Shown one piece after another: positions 1 through 5,669 of a stretch of DNA of 5,669 bases. A program made the position numbers and the translations under genes. The stretch is taken from contig QOAX01000300.1 in the NCBI GenBank assembly GCA_003972865.1, forward strand, positions 1-5,669. Direction: 5' to 3'. The number at the start of each line of letters is the position of its first letter. The first letter of the stretch is position 1. The notes under the pieces are model-generated. The model did not search any database. It was not told the DNA's origin and saw only the letters and a program-made list of their open reading frames with translations. This stretch comes from Verrucomicrobiota bacterium. Its GTDB lineage: Bacteria; Verrucomicrobiota; Verrucomicrobiia; Limisphaerales; UBA1096.

Positions 1-1456
1 GCCCGGAGGGCATTCCTGGGCCGCCGGGAATGTTCATCACCTCGTTGCCGTCGTGCTGCAGCAAATGGAAGCGGCCATCCGGATCGAGGTACAGGTTGTA
101 GTCGCTTCCCCGGGTGAAATACCCCTCGTCTTGGAATACACACTCGAGTGCCAGTGACCACATAGCGCTGTCGATATCAAAACGGCCATTTAATTTTTCT
201 GCTAATTCCCCGAGCGGGGTTTCATTCAGCAACCTGGTGAATTCAGCAATTTTTTTCCAGGCATCATCCGCACCCTCGGTGCCAAGCTGGTAGCCACCGT
301 AGTCCTCCTTGAGGTCGCCGGGATAGCCCAGGTTGCCGCGGCCTCCGCCGCCCGCTCCGATCTTCCAGCGCACGCCGCCGCGCGTGCCGAAGTTGTCCTC
401 GAGGAAATCCTTGTTGAACTGCTGGATGTGCGAGTAGATGCCCCAGCTTTCGCCGTTGATCACCACCTTGACGAAGTTGCCCTTGAACGCCGGGATGTAA
501 TCGCGGGCCACGTGCGAATAAATGACCTCGCGCATGAACGTGGGGTCCGAGTTGCTGTTGAGCAGGTTGAGCGTCTTGTAGCCGAGCAGCTTTTGATCGC
601 CGTGCTTGTGATCGACATAGAGATTCATCGACCGTTTCAAGTCGGGTGACACGGAGAAATACGAGGAGTTGCCGCGGTATTTCAAGCCAACGTCCTTGAA
701 CAGTTTGCCATCGACGATCAAGTCAGCGGGGACAGCAACGTCGGTGCGGTAGAAAACTTCCATCTCCTCCTTCCACTCGTCGTCCTTGAACGTGATAAAC
801 AACGTGCGAAGTGTGCCCTCGTCGTAAAGCTTGGTGCCGGGATCCTTGTCATTGCCCGGCTCAAGCCGCTCGGCTTTTGAAAAATCACGGGGCTCGGGTG
901 CTGGACGACCGCCGCCACCCCTCGGATCAGGGCGGCCTCCGCGGTCACCTCCAATCGGGGGTCTGCCGCCACGGTTCCCGTCCGGGCGGGGCGGCCGGCC
1001 TCCGCGCTGACCCCGATCGCCGCCTCCATCACCGCTGCGTTGTTCCTCCACATGTTTTCGGGCGGCGGAACGCTCAGTCTTGTTCAGAATCCCGTCATCA
1101 TCCTTGTCAAACTTGGGGATCAACTCGATCCGTTGCCCCCGTCGGGAACGTCCCCTGCCCCGGCTGTTGCGTCCGCCGCGATCCCCTCGTCCGGCATCGG
1201 GAGGCGGCCCTTCGGGGCGACCGCTCGCTCTGGGAGGCCCGTCTCGGCGGAACGACTCCCGGGCCGCTTCACGCTCTTCCTCATCCAGTTCGCCGTCCCT
1301 GTTCTTGTCGAAGCGCTCCAAGACTTGCTGGCGCAGTGCCTCGCGGTCGGGGCGTCCATCCCGTCCCGGTCGGTCGGCGGGTTGTGCAGAGAGACTCGCA
1401 TTCGTTGAGGCCATCAGGCCAAACGTGAGAAATAATCGAATAGATATGGTTTTCAT
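1..1456 (-). CDS. Secreted CotH-family (CotH kinase-like) protein with two EF-hand loops, 3' end cut by window edge
   Basis: This open frame runs for 485 codons from an ATG at 1454-1456 and leaves the window without a stop, so the C-terminus is missing. Residues 1-24 look like a Sec signal peptide: basic K2/R7, hydrophobic core LFLTFGLMA, cleavage probably near residues 20-24. Two canonical EF-hand calcium loops follow, D50-K-N-R-D-G-E-L-D-E-E-E61 and D117-K-D-D-D-G-I-L-N-K-T-E128. Residues 142-187 are a Gly/Arg/Pro-rich linker. From about residue 210 the CotH domain begins. It includes YRTDV (236-240), KYRGNSSY (259-266), KRSMNLY (274-280), a TLNLLNSNSDPTFMRE block, VVINGESWG and the metal-site-like QHDGNE (467-472). 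CotH proteins of spore formers are atypical protein kinases; related secreted planctomycete and verrucomicrobial proteins have no firmly established substrate, so kinase activity here is inference. No clear Shine-Dalgarno precedes the start; the signal peptide supports it. It is transcribed divergently from pgi. Confidence 0.93.
   Translation of the reverse strand, partial: MKTISIRLFLTFGLMASTNASLSAQPADRPGRDGRPDREALRQQVLERFDKNRDGELDEEEREAARESFRRDGPPRASGRPEGPPPDAGRGDRGGRNSRGRGRSRRGQRIELIPKFDKDDDGILNKTERSAARKHVEEQRSGDGGGDRGQRGGRPPRPDGNRGGRPPIGGDRGGRPDPRGGGGRPAPEPRDFSKAERLEPGNDKDPGTKLYDEGTLRTLFITFKDDEWKEEMEVFYRTDVAVPADLIVDGKLFKDVGLKYRGNSSYFSVSPDLKRSMNLYVDHKHGDQKLLGYKTLNLLNSNSDPTFMREVIYSHVARDYIPAFKGNFVKVVINGESWGIYSHIQQFNKDFLEDNFGTRGGVRWKIGAGGGGRGNLGYPGDLKEDYGGYQLGTEGADDAWKKIAEFTRLLNETPLGELAEKLNGRFDIDSAMWSLALECVFQDEGYFTRGSDYNLYLDPDGRFHLLQHDGNEVMNIPGGPGMPSG
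896..1033 (-). other. Gly/Arg/Pro-rich low-complexity linker of the CotH-like protein
   Basis: These bases encode residues 142-187, made almost entirely of Gly, Arg, Pro and Asp with recurring DRGGRP/NRGGRP-like units. A shorter Gly/Arg-rich stretch (about residues 76-109) separates the two EF-hands. It is probably a disordered, positively charged spacer between the calcium-binding N-terminus and the CotH domain. The DNA is very GC-rich, which also creates long spurious open frames on the opposite strand. Confidence 0.8.
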
Positions 1457-1570
1457 GTACAGATCATTTAAGCCCCCAACCAAGCGGAGGAGGGAAATAC
1501 GGTCAGAACGGAGCAAATGGTTACAGCTTTATCGATGGATTAAAACCATTATCCGCTCTGCGAGACGCTT

Positions 1571-1640
1571 GGCCAGGCGGCTTGCCGCGAACATCAGATT
1601 GCCTTTGGCAGGGGAATGTGTTGCATTAGACCGCCTTGCC
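1571..1640 (+). promoter_or_regulatory. Possible stem-loop in the pgi leader
   Basis: GGCCAGGCGG (1571-1580) can pair with CCGCCTTGCC (1631-1640) at nine of ten positions. The enclosed loop contains a small nested hairpin, TGCC-TTT-GGCA (1600-1610). GGCCAGG recurs as a direct repeat at 1644-1650, overlapping the AGGAGA motif, so it could compete for the same pairing partner. This is a structure that can be drawn, not a recognised riboswitch, and could be chance in GC-rich DNA. Confidence 0.25.
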
Positions 1641-1647
1641 ATCGGCC

Positions 1648-1653
1648 AGGAGA
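1648..1653 (+). promoter_or_regulatory. Distant Shine-Dalgarno-like AGGAGA upstream of pgi
   Basis: AGGAGA is the only good match to an anti-16S tail before pgi, but 20 bases separate it from the ATG, about twice the usual spacing. No earlier start in the pgi frame is possible because an in-frame TAA sits at 1668-1670. Either the ribosome site is unusually far, or initiation depends on the unstructured AT-rich stretch between. Confidence 0.3.
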
Positions 1654-1659
1654 AAGATA

Positions 1660-1673
1660 AATTTAATTAAATT
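1660..1673. repeat. Perfect 14-bp AT-only palindrome abutting the pgi start codon
   Basis: AATTTAATTAAATT reads identically on both strands and ends at the base before the ATG. It could serve as an unstructured landing zone for SD-independent initiation, or as an operator. With no G or C, chance occurrence is more likely than for a mixed palindrome. Confidence 0.4.
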
Positions 1674-3272
1674 ATGTCACAAACAAGCGACAAAAATCTT
1701 TGGGCTCGGTTCCAGCGCTATTACACGGAGTTCCCCGCCCTCGGCTTGGCACTGGACTTGAGCCGGATGAACTTCACCGAGGAGTTCCTTGAGCAAATCA
1801 AGCCGCGCTTGACCAAGGCCTACGAGGCGATGGACGCACTCGAGGCGGGCGCCATTGCCAACCCCGACGAAAACCGGATGGTCGGCCATTATTGGCTGCG
1901 GAACTCCGCCCTGGCACCGAGCGGGGATATTCGGCGGGCGATCGATCAAGCTTTGGCTAGCATCAAGGCGTTCGCCGCCAAGGTGCACACCGGTGAAATT
2001 CAGGGAGCAGAAGGGCCGTTCGAAAACTTTTTGATAATCGGCGTCGGCGGCTCGGCGCTTGGCCCACAGTTCGTTGCACACGCCCTTGCACAACCAGGAA
2101 AGGACAAAATGACCCCTTCGTTCATCGACAATACCGATCCCGATGGAATCGACCGAATTAAAGCTAAATTGGCTAATTCATTGGGTAAAACGCTGGTTAT
2201 CGTGATTTCCAAGTCCGGTGGAACCAAGGAAACCCGCAACGGTATGCTCGAGATGCAGGCCGACTATCAAGCCGCCGGGTTGAGCTTTGCCGAACACGCC
2301 GTCGCTATCACCGGCGACGGAAGCAAGCTCGACAACGTCGCCGAAGCCGAAGGTTGGATTCAGCGATTCCTGATGTGGGACTGGGTCGGCGGACGCACCA
2401 GTGAGACCTCGGCGGTTGGCCTGCTGCCGGCCGCGCTTCAGGGCTGCGACATTGACGAGTTGCTCGCCGGCGCCGCCGCATGCGATGCCGTAACACGTGC
2501 AAAGTCGTTTGCTGATAATCCAGCCGCGCAACTCGCGGCGATGTGGTTCTACGCCGTTGATGGTAGAGGCTCCAAAGACATGGTTATCCTGCCGTACAAA
2601 GACCGGCTCGAGCTTTTCTCGAAGTACCTGCAGCAACTCATCATGGAGTCGCTCGGCAAGGAACGCAACCTTGACGGCCAAGTCGTCAATCAAGGCATCT
2701 CAGTGTATGGCAACAAGGGATCGACAGATCAGCACGCCTACATCCAGCAACTCCTCGAAGGCGTCCACAACTTTTTCGTCACCTTCATCCGCGTGCTGAA
2801 GGATCGAGACGGTGACTCAATGGAGGTCGATAAAGGCATCACCGCCGGCGACTATCTCGATGGATTTTACCAGGGGACGCGCAATGCACTTTATCAAAAT
2901 CAAAGAGAATCCATAAGCATCACTGTTACAGAGATCAATGAATTTACGGTCGGTGTGCTATTGGCACTGTTTGAAAGATCTGTAGGTTATTATTCAACAC
3001 TTATTAATGTAAATGCCTACCACCAACCCGGTGTGGAGGCCGGCAAGAAGGCAGCCGGTGATGTTATTGATTCACAAGTCAAAATAGTCGATTTTATTCG
3101 CAAAAACAGCGATTCTCCCCATTCCGTCGAGGCTATTGCCGAGGGGATTAATGCTTTGGAAGAGCAGGAAAAAATATATCTCATTTGCCAACATCTTTCA
3201 GCGCAAAAGGATCGGTGCATAAAAAAGACAGGCTCCGGTTCATTGGATAAAATGACCTTTCAGACACAGTAA
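1674..3272 (+). CDS. pgi: Glucose-6-phosphate isomerase
   Basis: Cytosolic Pgi interconverts glucose-6-phosphate and fructose-6-phosphate in glycolysis and gluconeogenesis. The complete product has 532 residues, within the normal range. Sugar-phosphate-binding SIS motifs are clear: GVGGSALGP (123-131), SKSGGTKET (179-187) and VGGRTSETS (238-246). Likely catalytic residues by comparison with the rabbit enzyme are E325 in MESLGK, H354 in DQHAY and K458 in GVEAGKK; E-to-H spacing (29) is close to the rabbit spacing (31). After K458 about 70 residues form a helical, possibly winged-helix-like extension, like that I recall in cyanobacterial and PVC Pgi proteins. The ATG at 1674 is the earliest possible start because TAA precedes it in frame. 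Ribosome-site support is weak: the nearest AGGAGA is 20 bases away. mnmG starts three bases after the stop, indicating an operon. Local GC falls from about 68% near 2401-2460 to about 38% near 2941-3000. Confidence 0.97.
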   Translation: MSQTSDKNLWARFQRYYTEFPALGLALDLSRMNFTEEFLEQIKPRLTKAYEAMDALEAGAIANPDENRMVGHYWLRNSALAPSGDIRRAIDQALASIKAFAAKVHTGEIQGAEGPFENFLIIGVGGSALGPQFVAHALAQPGKDKMTPSFIDNTDPDGIDRIKAKLANSLGKTLVIVISKSGGTKETRNGMLEMQADYQAAGLSFAEHAVAITGDGSKLDNVAEAEGWIQRFLMWDWVGGRTSETSAVGLLPAALQGCDIDELLAGAAACDAVTRAKSFADNPAAQLAAMWFYAVDGRGSKDMVILPYKDRLELFSKYLQQLIMESLGKERNLDGQVVNQGISVYGNKGSTDQHAYIQQLLEGVHNFFVTFIRVLKDRDGDSMEVDKGITAGDYLDGFYQGTRNALYQNQRESISITVTEINEFTVGVLLALFERSVGYYSTLINVNAYHQPGVEAGKKAAGDVIDSQVKIVDFIRKNSDSPHSVEAIAEGINALEEQEKIYLICQHLSAQKDRCIKKTGSGSLDKMTFQTQ

Positions 3273-3291
3273 TTCATGTTTTTTTATCCAA
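3243..3291 (+). promoter_or_regulatory. Inverted repeat enclosing the pgi stop and mnmG start
   Basis: TTGGATAAAA (3243-3252) and TTTTATCCAA (3282-3291) are exact reverse complements, 10 of 10. The 29-base loop holds the pgi TAA (3270-3272) and the mnmG ATG (3276-3278). In mRNA the stem would leave the start codon in the loop while pairing mnmG codons 3-6. It could tune coupled translation or be a paired protein site. There is no terminator-like GC stem, and the T-run belongs to the stem and mnmG codons 2-4. Confidence 0.4.
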
Positions 3292-5216
3292 AGAAATATG
3301 ACGTGATTGTCGTCGGCGGCGGTCACGCCGGGATTGAGGCTGCCTTGGCTTCGGCGCGCATGGGATGCCGGACGCTCATGCTGACGATGAACGCAGACAC
3401 CATCGGGCAGATGTCCTGCAACCCGGCAATAGGAGGCTTGGCCAAGGGACATCTTGCAAGGGAAATCGATGCGTTTGGTGGAGAGATGGGCAAATGTACG
3501 GACATGACCGGGCTGCAGTTCCGCATGCTCAACACAAAAAAAGGCCCAGCGGTGCGAGCCCCTCGGGCACAGTGCGACAAGAAGGCTTATCAATTCCGGA
3601 TGAAGTGGATTTGCGAACGCGAACCCAACCTCGATGTCACCCAAGGCCAAGTTGCCCGGTTGGTTCACAAGGCGGGGATTGTCTCCGGAGTGGAGACAAC
3701 GATGGAGGTTCGCTACGGGGGATCAACGGTGGTGATCACCACCGGGACGTTCCTCAAGGGCCTGATGCATGTCGGCTCCAACAAACAGAGCGGAGGGCGT
3801 GCTGGTGAAGGTTCAGTTGGTGGCTTTTCTGAGTCGTTGCGCTCCGTGGGGCTGAAACTTGGCCGGCTGAAAACGGGCACGCCGCCCCGTTTGCTGAAGC
3901 GTTCCATTAACTTTTCAAAAACCGAATTGCAGCCCGGCGACGTGCCGATTCCCTATTTCAGTTTCTGGAAGGAAGATTTGTTCCACGTGGAACATTCCGG
4001 CGTCAATCCGAAAGATACCGGTCGTTCGGAGGGGAAATACCCGCCGGGATCCATTTTAGATCACATCAATGGCCAAATACCGTGCCATATTACCTTTACC
4101 ACCGATAAAACAGCCGAAATCATAAGGGATAATTTGCATAAATCTCCGATGTACTCCGGTGAAATTGAAGGGGTTGGGCCTCGATATTGCCCCTCCATCG
4201 AGGATAAAATTGTCCGTTTTGCAGATAAAGAGCGCCATCAAATTTTTTTGGAACCGGAAGGTATTTCGACGGATGAAATGTACGTAAACGGTTTTTCAAC
4301 CTGTTTGCCCTTCGATGTGCAGTATGAAATGGTTCGATCCATCATTGGTTGTGAAAACGCAGAGATTCTTCGTCCAGCCTATGCGGTGGAATATGATTTC
4401 GCTTTTCCAACTCAACTAAAGGCCACCCTCGAGGCAAAACCCTGCGAGAACCTCTTTTTGGCGGGACAGATCAACGGAACCTCCGGATACGAGGAGGCGG
4501 GGGCCCAGGGATTAATGGCAGGCATCAACGCGGCAATGAAAGTGCAGGGCAAACCAGGCTTGGTTTTGCGTCGAGACCAAGCCTACATCGGGGTCTTGAT
4601 TGATGACCTGATAACCAAGGGAACCGCCGAGCCGTATCGCATGTTTACATCCCGTGCAGAATACCGGTTGCTGCTGAGGCAGGACAACGCTGATCTTCGC
4701 TTATGTGAGATCAGCAGGGGAATTGGATTGTTGTCTGATCGGCAGCACGAACTTTTTCAAGAAAAGAAGGCCAACGTGGAAGAGGAGCTGGATAGGATCC
4801 GGAACGAGCGACTTGACGGGATCAGCTTGGAACAGTTACTCAAACGAAACGATTACAGCCATGAAGATTTACCTCAACCTGACAAATGGATTGCACCAGA
4901 AGTGGCCGAACAGGTGGAAATCTCCGTGAAGTATGCTGGGTATATCGAGCGGCAAGAGTCAGACGTGGAGCAATTCCAGAAAATGGAGAGCAGGGCAATT
5001 CCAGAGTGGCTGGATTACGACCAAATACCAGGCTTGAAGAATGAATCCCGCCAAAAATTAAAAGAAATCAAGCCTGCAACAATTGGTTTGGCCTCAAGAA
5101 TTTCAGGAATTAATCCAACTGATGTGAGCCTATTGATGGTTTGGATTAAGCGGGGAAGGGAGAAAAAATCCGGTAATTCAAGCTCGGTAGTTTCAGCATG
5201 CCACAGCGAAGATTGA
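3276..5216 (+). CDS. mnmG: tRNA uridine-5-carboxymethylaminomethyl modification enzyme MnmG (GidA)
   Basis: MnmG is the FAD-dependent partner of the GTPase MnmE. The pair adds an aminomethyl or carboxymethylaminomethyl group to C5 of wobble U34 in certain tRNAs, using methylene-tetrahydrofolate. The complete 646-residue product opens with the dinucleotide-binding loop GGGHAG (14-19). It carries the two conserved cysteines, C48 in SCNPAIGG and C305 in YCPSIEDK. Further landmarks are the FAD-contacting AGQINGTSGYEEA (396-408) and EPYRMFTSRAEYRL (452-465). The C-terminal helical region (about 575-628: IPEWLDYDQIPGL, SRISGINP) is the MnmE-binding part in the family. Between FSF and IPC (about 228-270) it has some 27 residues more than E. 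coli MnmG as I recall it, and this insert contains a parS palindrome read as F236-H-V-E-H240. The protein ends with a short Ser-rich tail. The ATG lacks a Shine-Dalgarno and follows the pgi stop by three bases, so coupling with pgi is likely. Confidence 0.98.
   Translation: MFFYPKKYDVIVVGGGHAGIEAALASARMGCRTLMLTMNADTIGQMSCNPAIGGLAKGHLAREIDAFGGEMGKCTDMTGLQFRMLNTKKGPAVRAPRAQCDKKAYQFRMKWICEREPNLDVTQGQVARLVHKAGIVSGVETTMEVRYGGSTVVITTGTFLKGLMHVGSNKQSGGRAGEGSVGGFSESLRSVGLKLGRLKTGTPPRLLKRSINFSKTELQPGDVPIPYFSFWKEDLFHVEHSGVNPKDTGRSEGKYPPGSILDHINGQIPCHITFTTDKTAEIIRDNLHKSPMYSGEIEGVGPRYCPSIEDKIVRFADKERHQIFLEPEGISTDEMYVNGFSTCLPFDVQYEMVRSIIGCENAEILRPAYAVEYDFAFPTQLKATLEAKPCENLFLAGQINGTSGYEEAGAQGLMAGINAAMKVQGKPGLVLRRDQAYIGVLIDDLITKGTAEPYRMFTSRAEYRLLLRQDNADLRLCEISRGIGLLSDRQHELFQEKKANVEEELDRIRNERLDGISLEQLLKRNDYSHEDLPQPDKWIAPEVAEQVEISVKYAGYIERQESDVEQFQKMESRAIPEWLDYDQIPGLKNESRQKLKEIKPATIGLASRISGINPTDVSLLMVWIKRGREKKSGNSSSVVSACHSED
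3979..3994. other. parS: parS-type ParB/Spo0J binding site within mnmG
   Basis: TGTTCCACGTGGAACA is a perfect 16-bp palindrome matching the bacterial chromosomal parS consensus (TGTTNCACGTGAAACA family, symmetrical form). ParB loads here as a CTP-dependent clamp and spreads, guiding origin segregation and SMC loading. The site is in frame within mnmG, giving codons for Phe-His-Val-Glu-His in a segment not present in E. coli MnmG. An identical 16-mer at 5228-5243 makes chance very unlikely. Confidence 0.88.
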
Positions 5217-5227
5217 ACGACTTTTCA

Positions 5228-5243
5228 TGTTCCACGTGGAACA
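5228..5243. other. parS: parS-type ParB/Spo0J binding site between mnmG and mtnP
   Basis: This is the same 16-mer, TGTTCCACGTGGAACA, as at 3979-3994, here extended to an 18-bp perfect palindrome (5227-5244). It occupies half of the 33-base gap between the convergent mnmG and mtnP stops. It has no loop and no following T-run, so a protein-binding site is a better reading than a terminator. No other intrinsic terminator is seen in the gap, so transcripts from both sides may run into each other. Confidence 0.9.
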
Positions 5244-5249
5244 TTTATA

Positions 5250-5669
5250 TCAAAGGAATCGACCGATAATTGGCTTAAGATTTTCAATTGTATCGCCAGG
5301 CCAAGCGCTTTTCTCGGTCATTATGGCATTGTCCAGTGCTCTATGGCTTGGCCAGGCTGGGGCGTCTGGAATCTTTGCGACTGCATTTCGGATGATTGTT
5401 TTTGCAGAGGAAACATTCTTTTTAAGACAGGCAATGACGGTTTCTACTGAGACTGGTTCCTCCTCTACTTTCCAGCAGTCATAGTCCGTCACCATAGCCA
5501 GCGTTGCGTAAGAGATCTCCGCCTCGCGCGCGCAGCGGGCCTCACCCATGTTGGTCATACCAATCACGTCGAATCCCAGTTTTTGGTTTCGGAGGGACTC
5601 GGCACGTGTGCTGAACGCCGGGCCTTCCATGTTGACGTAGGTTCCCCGGTCGTGCGCCTTTGCTCCTGA
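5250..5669 (-). CDS. mtnP: 5'-methylthioadenosine phosphorylase, C-terminal part (5' end beyond window)
   Basis: The enzyme cleaves 5'-methylthioadenosine with phosphate to adenine and 5-methylthioribose-1-phosphate, feeding methionine and purine salvage from polyamine synthesis. The visible 139 residues are the C-terminal half; the frame is open to the right edge and stops at a TGA (5250-5252). The fragment shows the family block RGTYVNMEGPAFSTRAES, where EGPxFSTRAES is the phosphate/ribose-site signature. Next come VIGMTNMGEARCAREAEI and the purine-binding Asp pair in MVTDYDCW, then VSVETVIACLKKN, closely resembling human MTAP. These make MTAP more likely than a generic purine nucleoside phosphorylase, though related 5'-deoxynucleoside or methylthioinosine activities cannot be excluded from a fragment. 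It converges on mnmG, with a parS site between. Confidence 0.94.
   Translation of the reverse strand, partial: SGAKAHDRGTYVNMEGPAFSTRAESLRNQKLGFDVIGMTNMGEARCAREAEISYATLAMVTDYDCWKVEEEPVSVETVIACLKKNVSSAKTIIRNAVAKIPDAPAWPSHRALDNAIMTEKSAWPGDTIENLKPIIGRFL

Larger units (their letters stand above)
1457..1673. promoter_or_regulatory. Divergent intergenic region between the CotH-like gene and pgi
   Basis: These 217 bases must carry the start signals for both divergent genes. I could not find a convincing pair of -35/-10 boxes on either strand, so no promoter is called. The region contains an imperfect 10-bp inverted repeat on the pgi side (1571-1580 and 1631-1640), a purine-rich AGGAGA at 1648-1653 and an AT-only palindrome touching the pgi ATG. 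An AGGAGG near 1486-1491 on the plus strand is followed by no sensible gene. No tRNA or recognisable RNA family was seen. Confidence 0.6.

Noticed and set aside
503..520. CACGTG near 508-513 as a third parS
   Set aside because: Only the central six bases match; the flanks do not form the palindrome.
1486..1540. AGGAGG on the plus strand followed by an 8-codon frame (MVTALSMD) as a leader peptide
   Set aside because: The ATG is more than 20 bases from the AGGAGG, and the peptide shows no codon run or attenuator structure.
1080..1670. Long plus-strand open frame (196 codons) opposite the CotH-like gene, running into the intergenic region
   Set aside because: Its first two thirds is the antisense of a clear signal-peptide/EF-hand protein in GC-rich DNA. 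The composition is Arg/Ser/Pro-rich with no domain and no ribosome site.
3282..3291. TTATCCAAA as a DnaA box, given possible closeness to oriC
   Set aside because: It differs from TTATNCACA, is not clustered with others and lies inside mnmG codons; no AT-rich unwinding element or box array is seen.
4243..4249. Run of seven T's in mnmG as a possible frameshift or slippage site
   Set aside because: It encodes the conserved HQIFLEPEG segment in the uninterrupted frame; no alternative product is implied.
5227..5244. Reading the palindrome after mnmG as an intrinsic terminator
   Set aside because: There is no loop and no T-run, and the exact 16-mer recurs inside mnmG, which fits parS instead.
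5227..5484. Plus-strand frame starting MFHVEH at the second parS site
   Set aside because: The start comes from the parS palindrome and the rest is antisense to mtnP, which matches its family strongly. It does not resemble RsmG.

Overview
The window looks like chromosomal DNA from a bacterium of the PVC group, most likely Verrucomicrobiota or Planctomycetota. This is inferred from three things. The first gene is a secreted CotH-family protein with EF-hand loops and a Gly/Arg-rich linker, a type common in those phyla. Pgi is the ~530-residue form with a C-terminal extension. mtnP is present. No 16S rRNA gene or other decisive marker is in view. GC is mixed, roughly 55-68% in much of the coding sequence and falling to about 38% in some stretches.

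Layout. Positions 1-1456 (minus strand) hold the N-terminal 485 codons of the CotH-like protein; its C-terminus lies beyond the left edge. Positions 1457-1673 are a divergent intergenic region with a possible structured leader and an AT-only palindrome touching the pgi start codon. pgi (1674-3272, plus) and mnmG/gidA (3276-5216, plus) are complete, three bases apart and in the same reading frame, so they are probably co-transcribed. Positions 5217-5249 are a very short convergent gap. From 5250 to the right edge the minus strand encodes the C-terminal 139 residues of 5'-methylthioadenosine phosphorylase (mtnP).

The most notable signal is a pair of perfect 16-bp palindromes matching the chromosomal parS site bound by ParB/Spo0J. 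One lies inside mnmG (3979-3994) and is translated as Phe-His-Val-Glu-His, in a segment about 27 residues longer than the same segment of E. coli MnmG as I recall it. The other lies between mnmG and mtnP (5228-5243). Together they suggest an origin-proximal segregation centre. The classical mnmG neighbours rsmG, parA and parB do not follow here; a convergent mtnP does.

The genes have unrelated jobs: glucose-6-phosphate/fructose-6-phosphate interconversion (Pgi), wobble-uridine modification of tRNA (MnmG), methionine salvage (MtnP) and a secreted protein of uncertain function (CotH-like). I see no dedicated new multi-gene system. The unusual content is the parS pair overlapping coding sequence and some possible RNA structure at the operon start and the pgi/mnmG junction.
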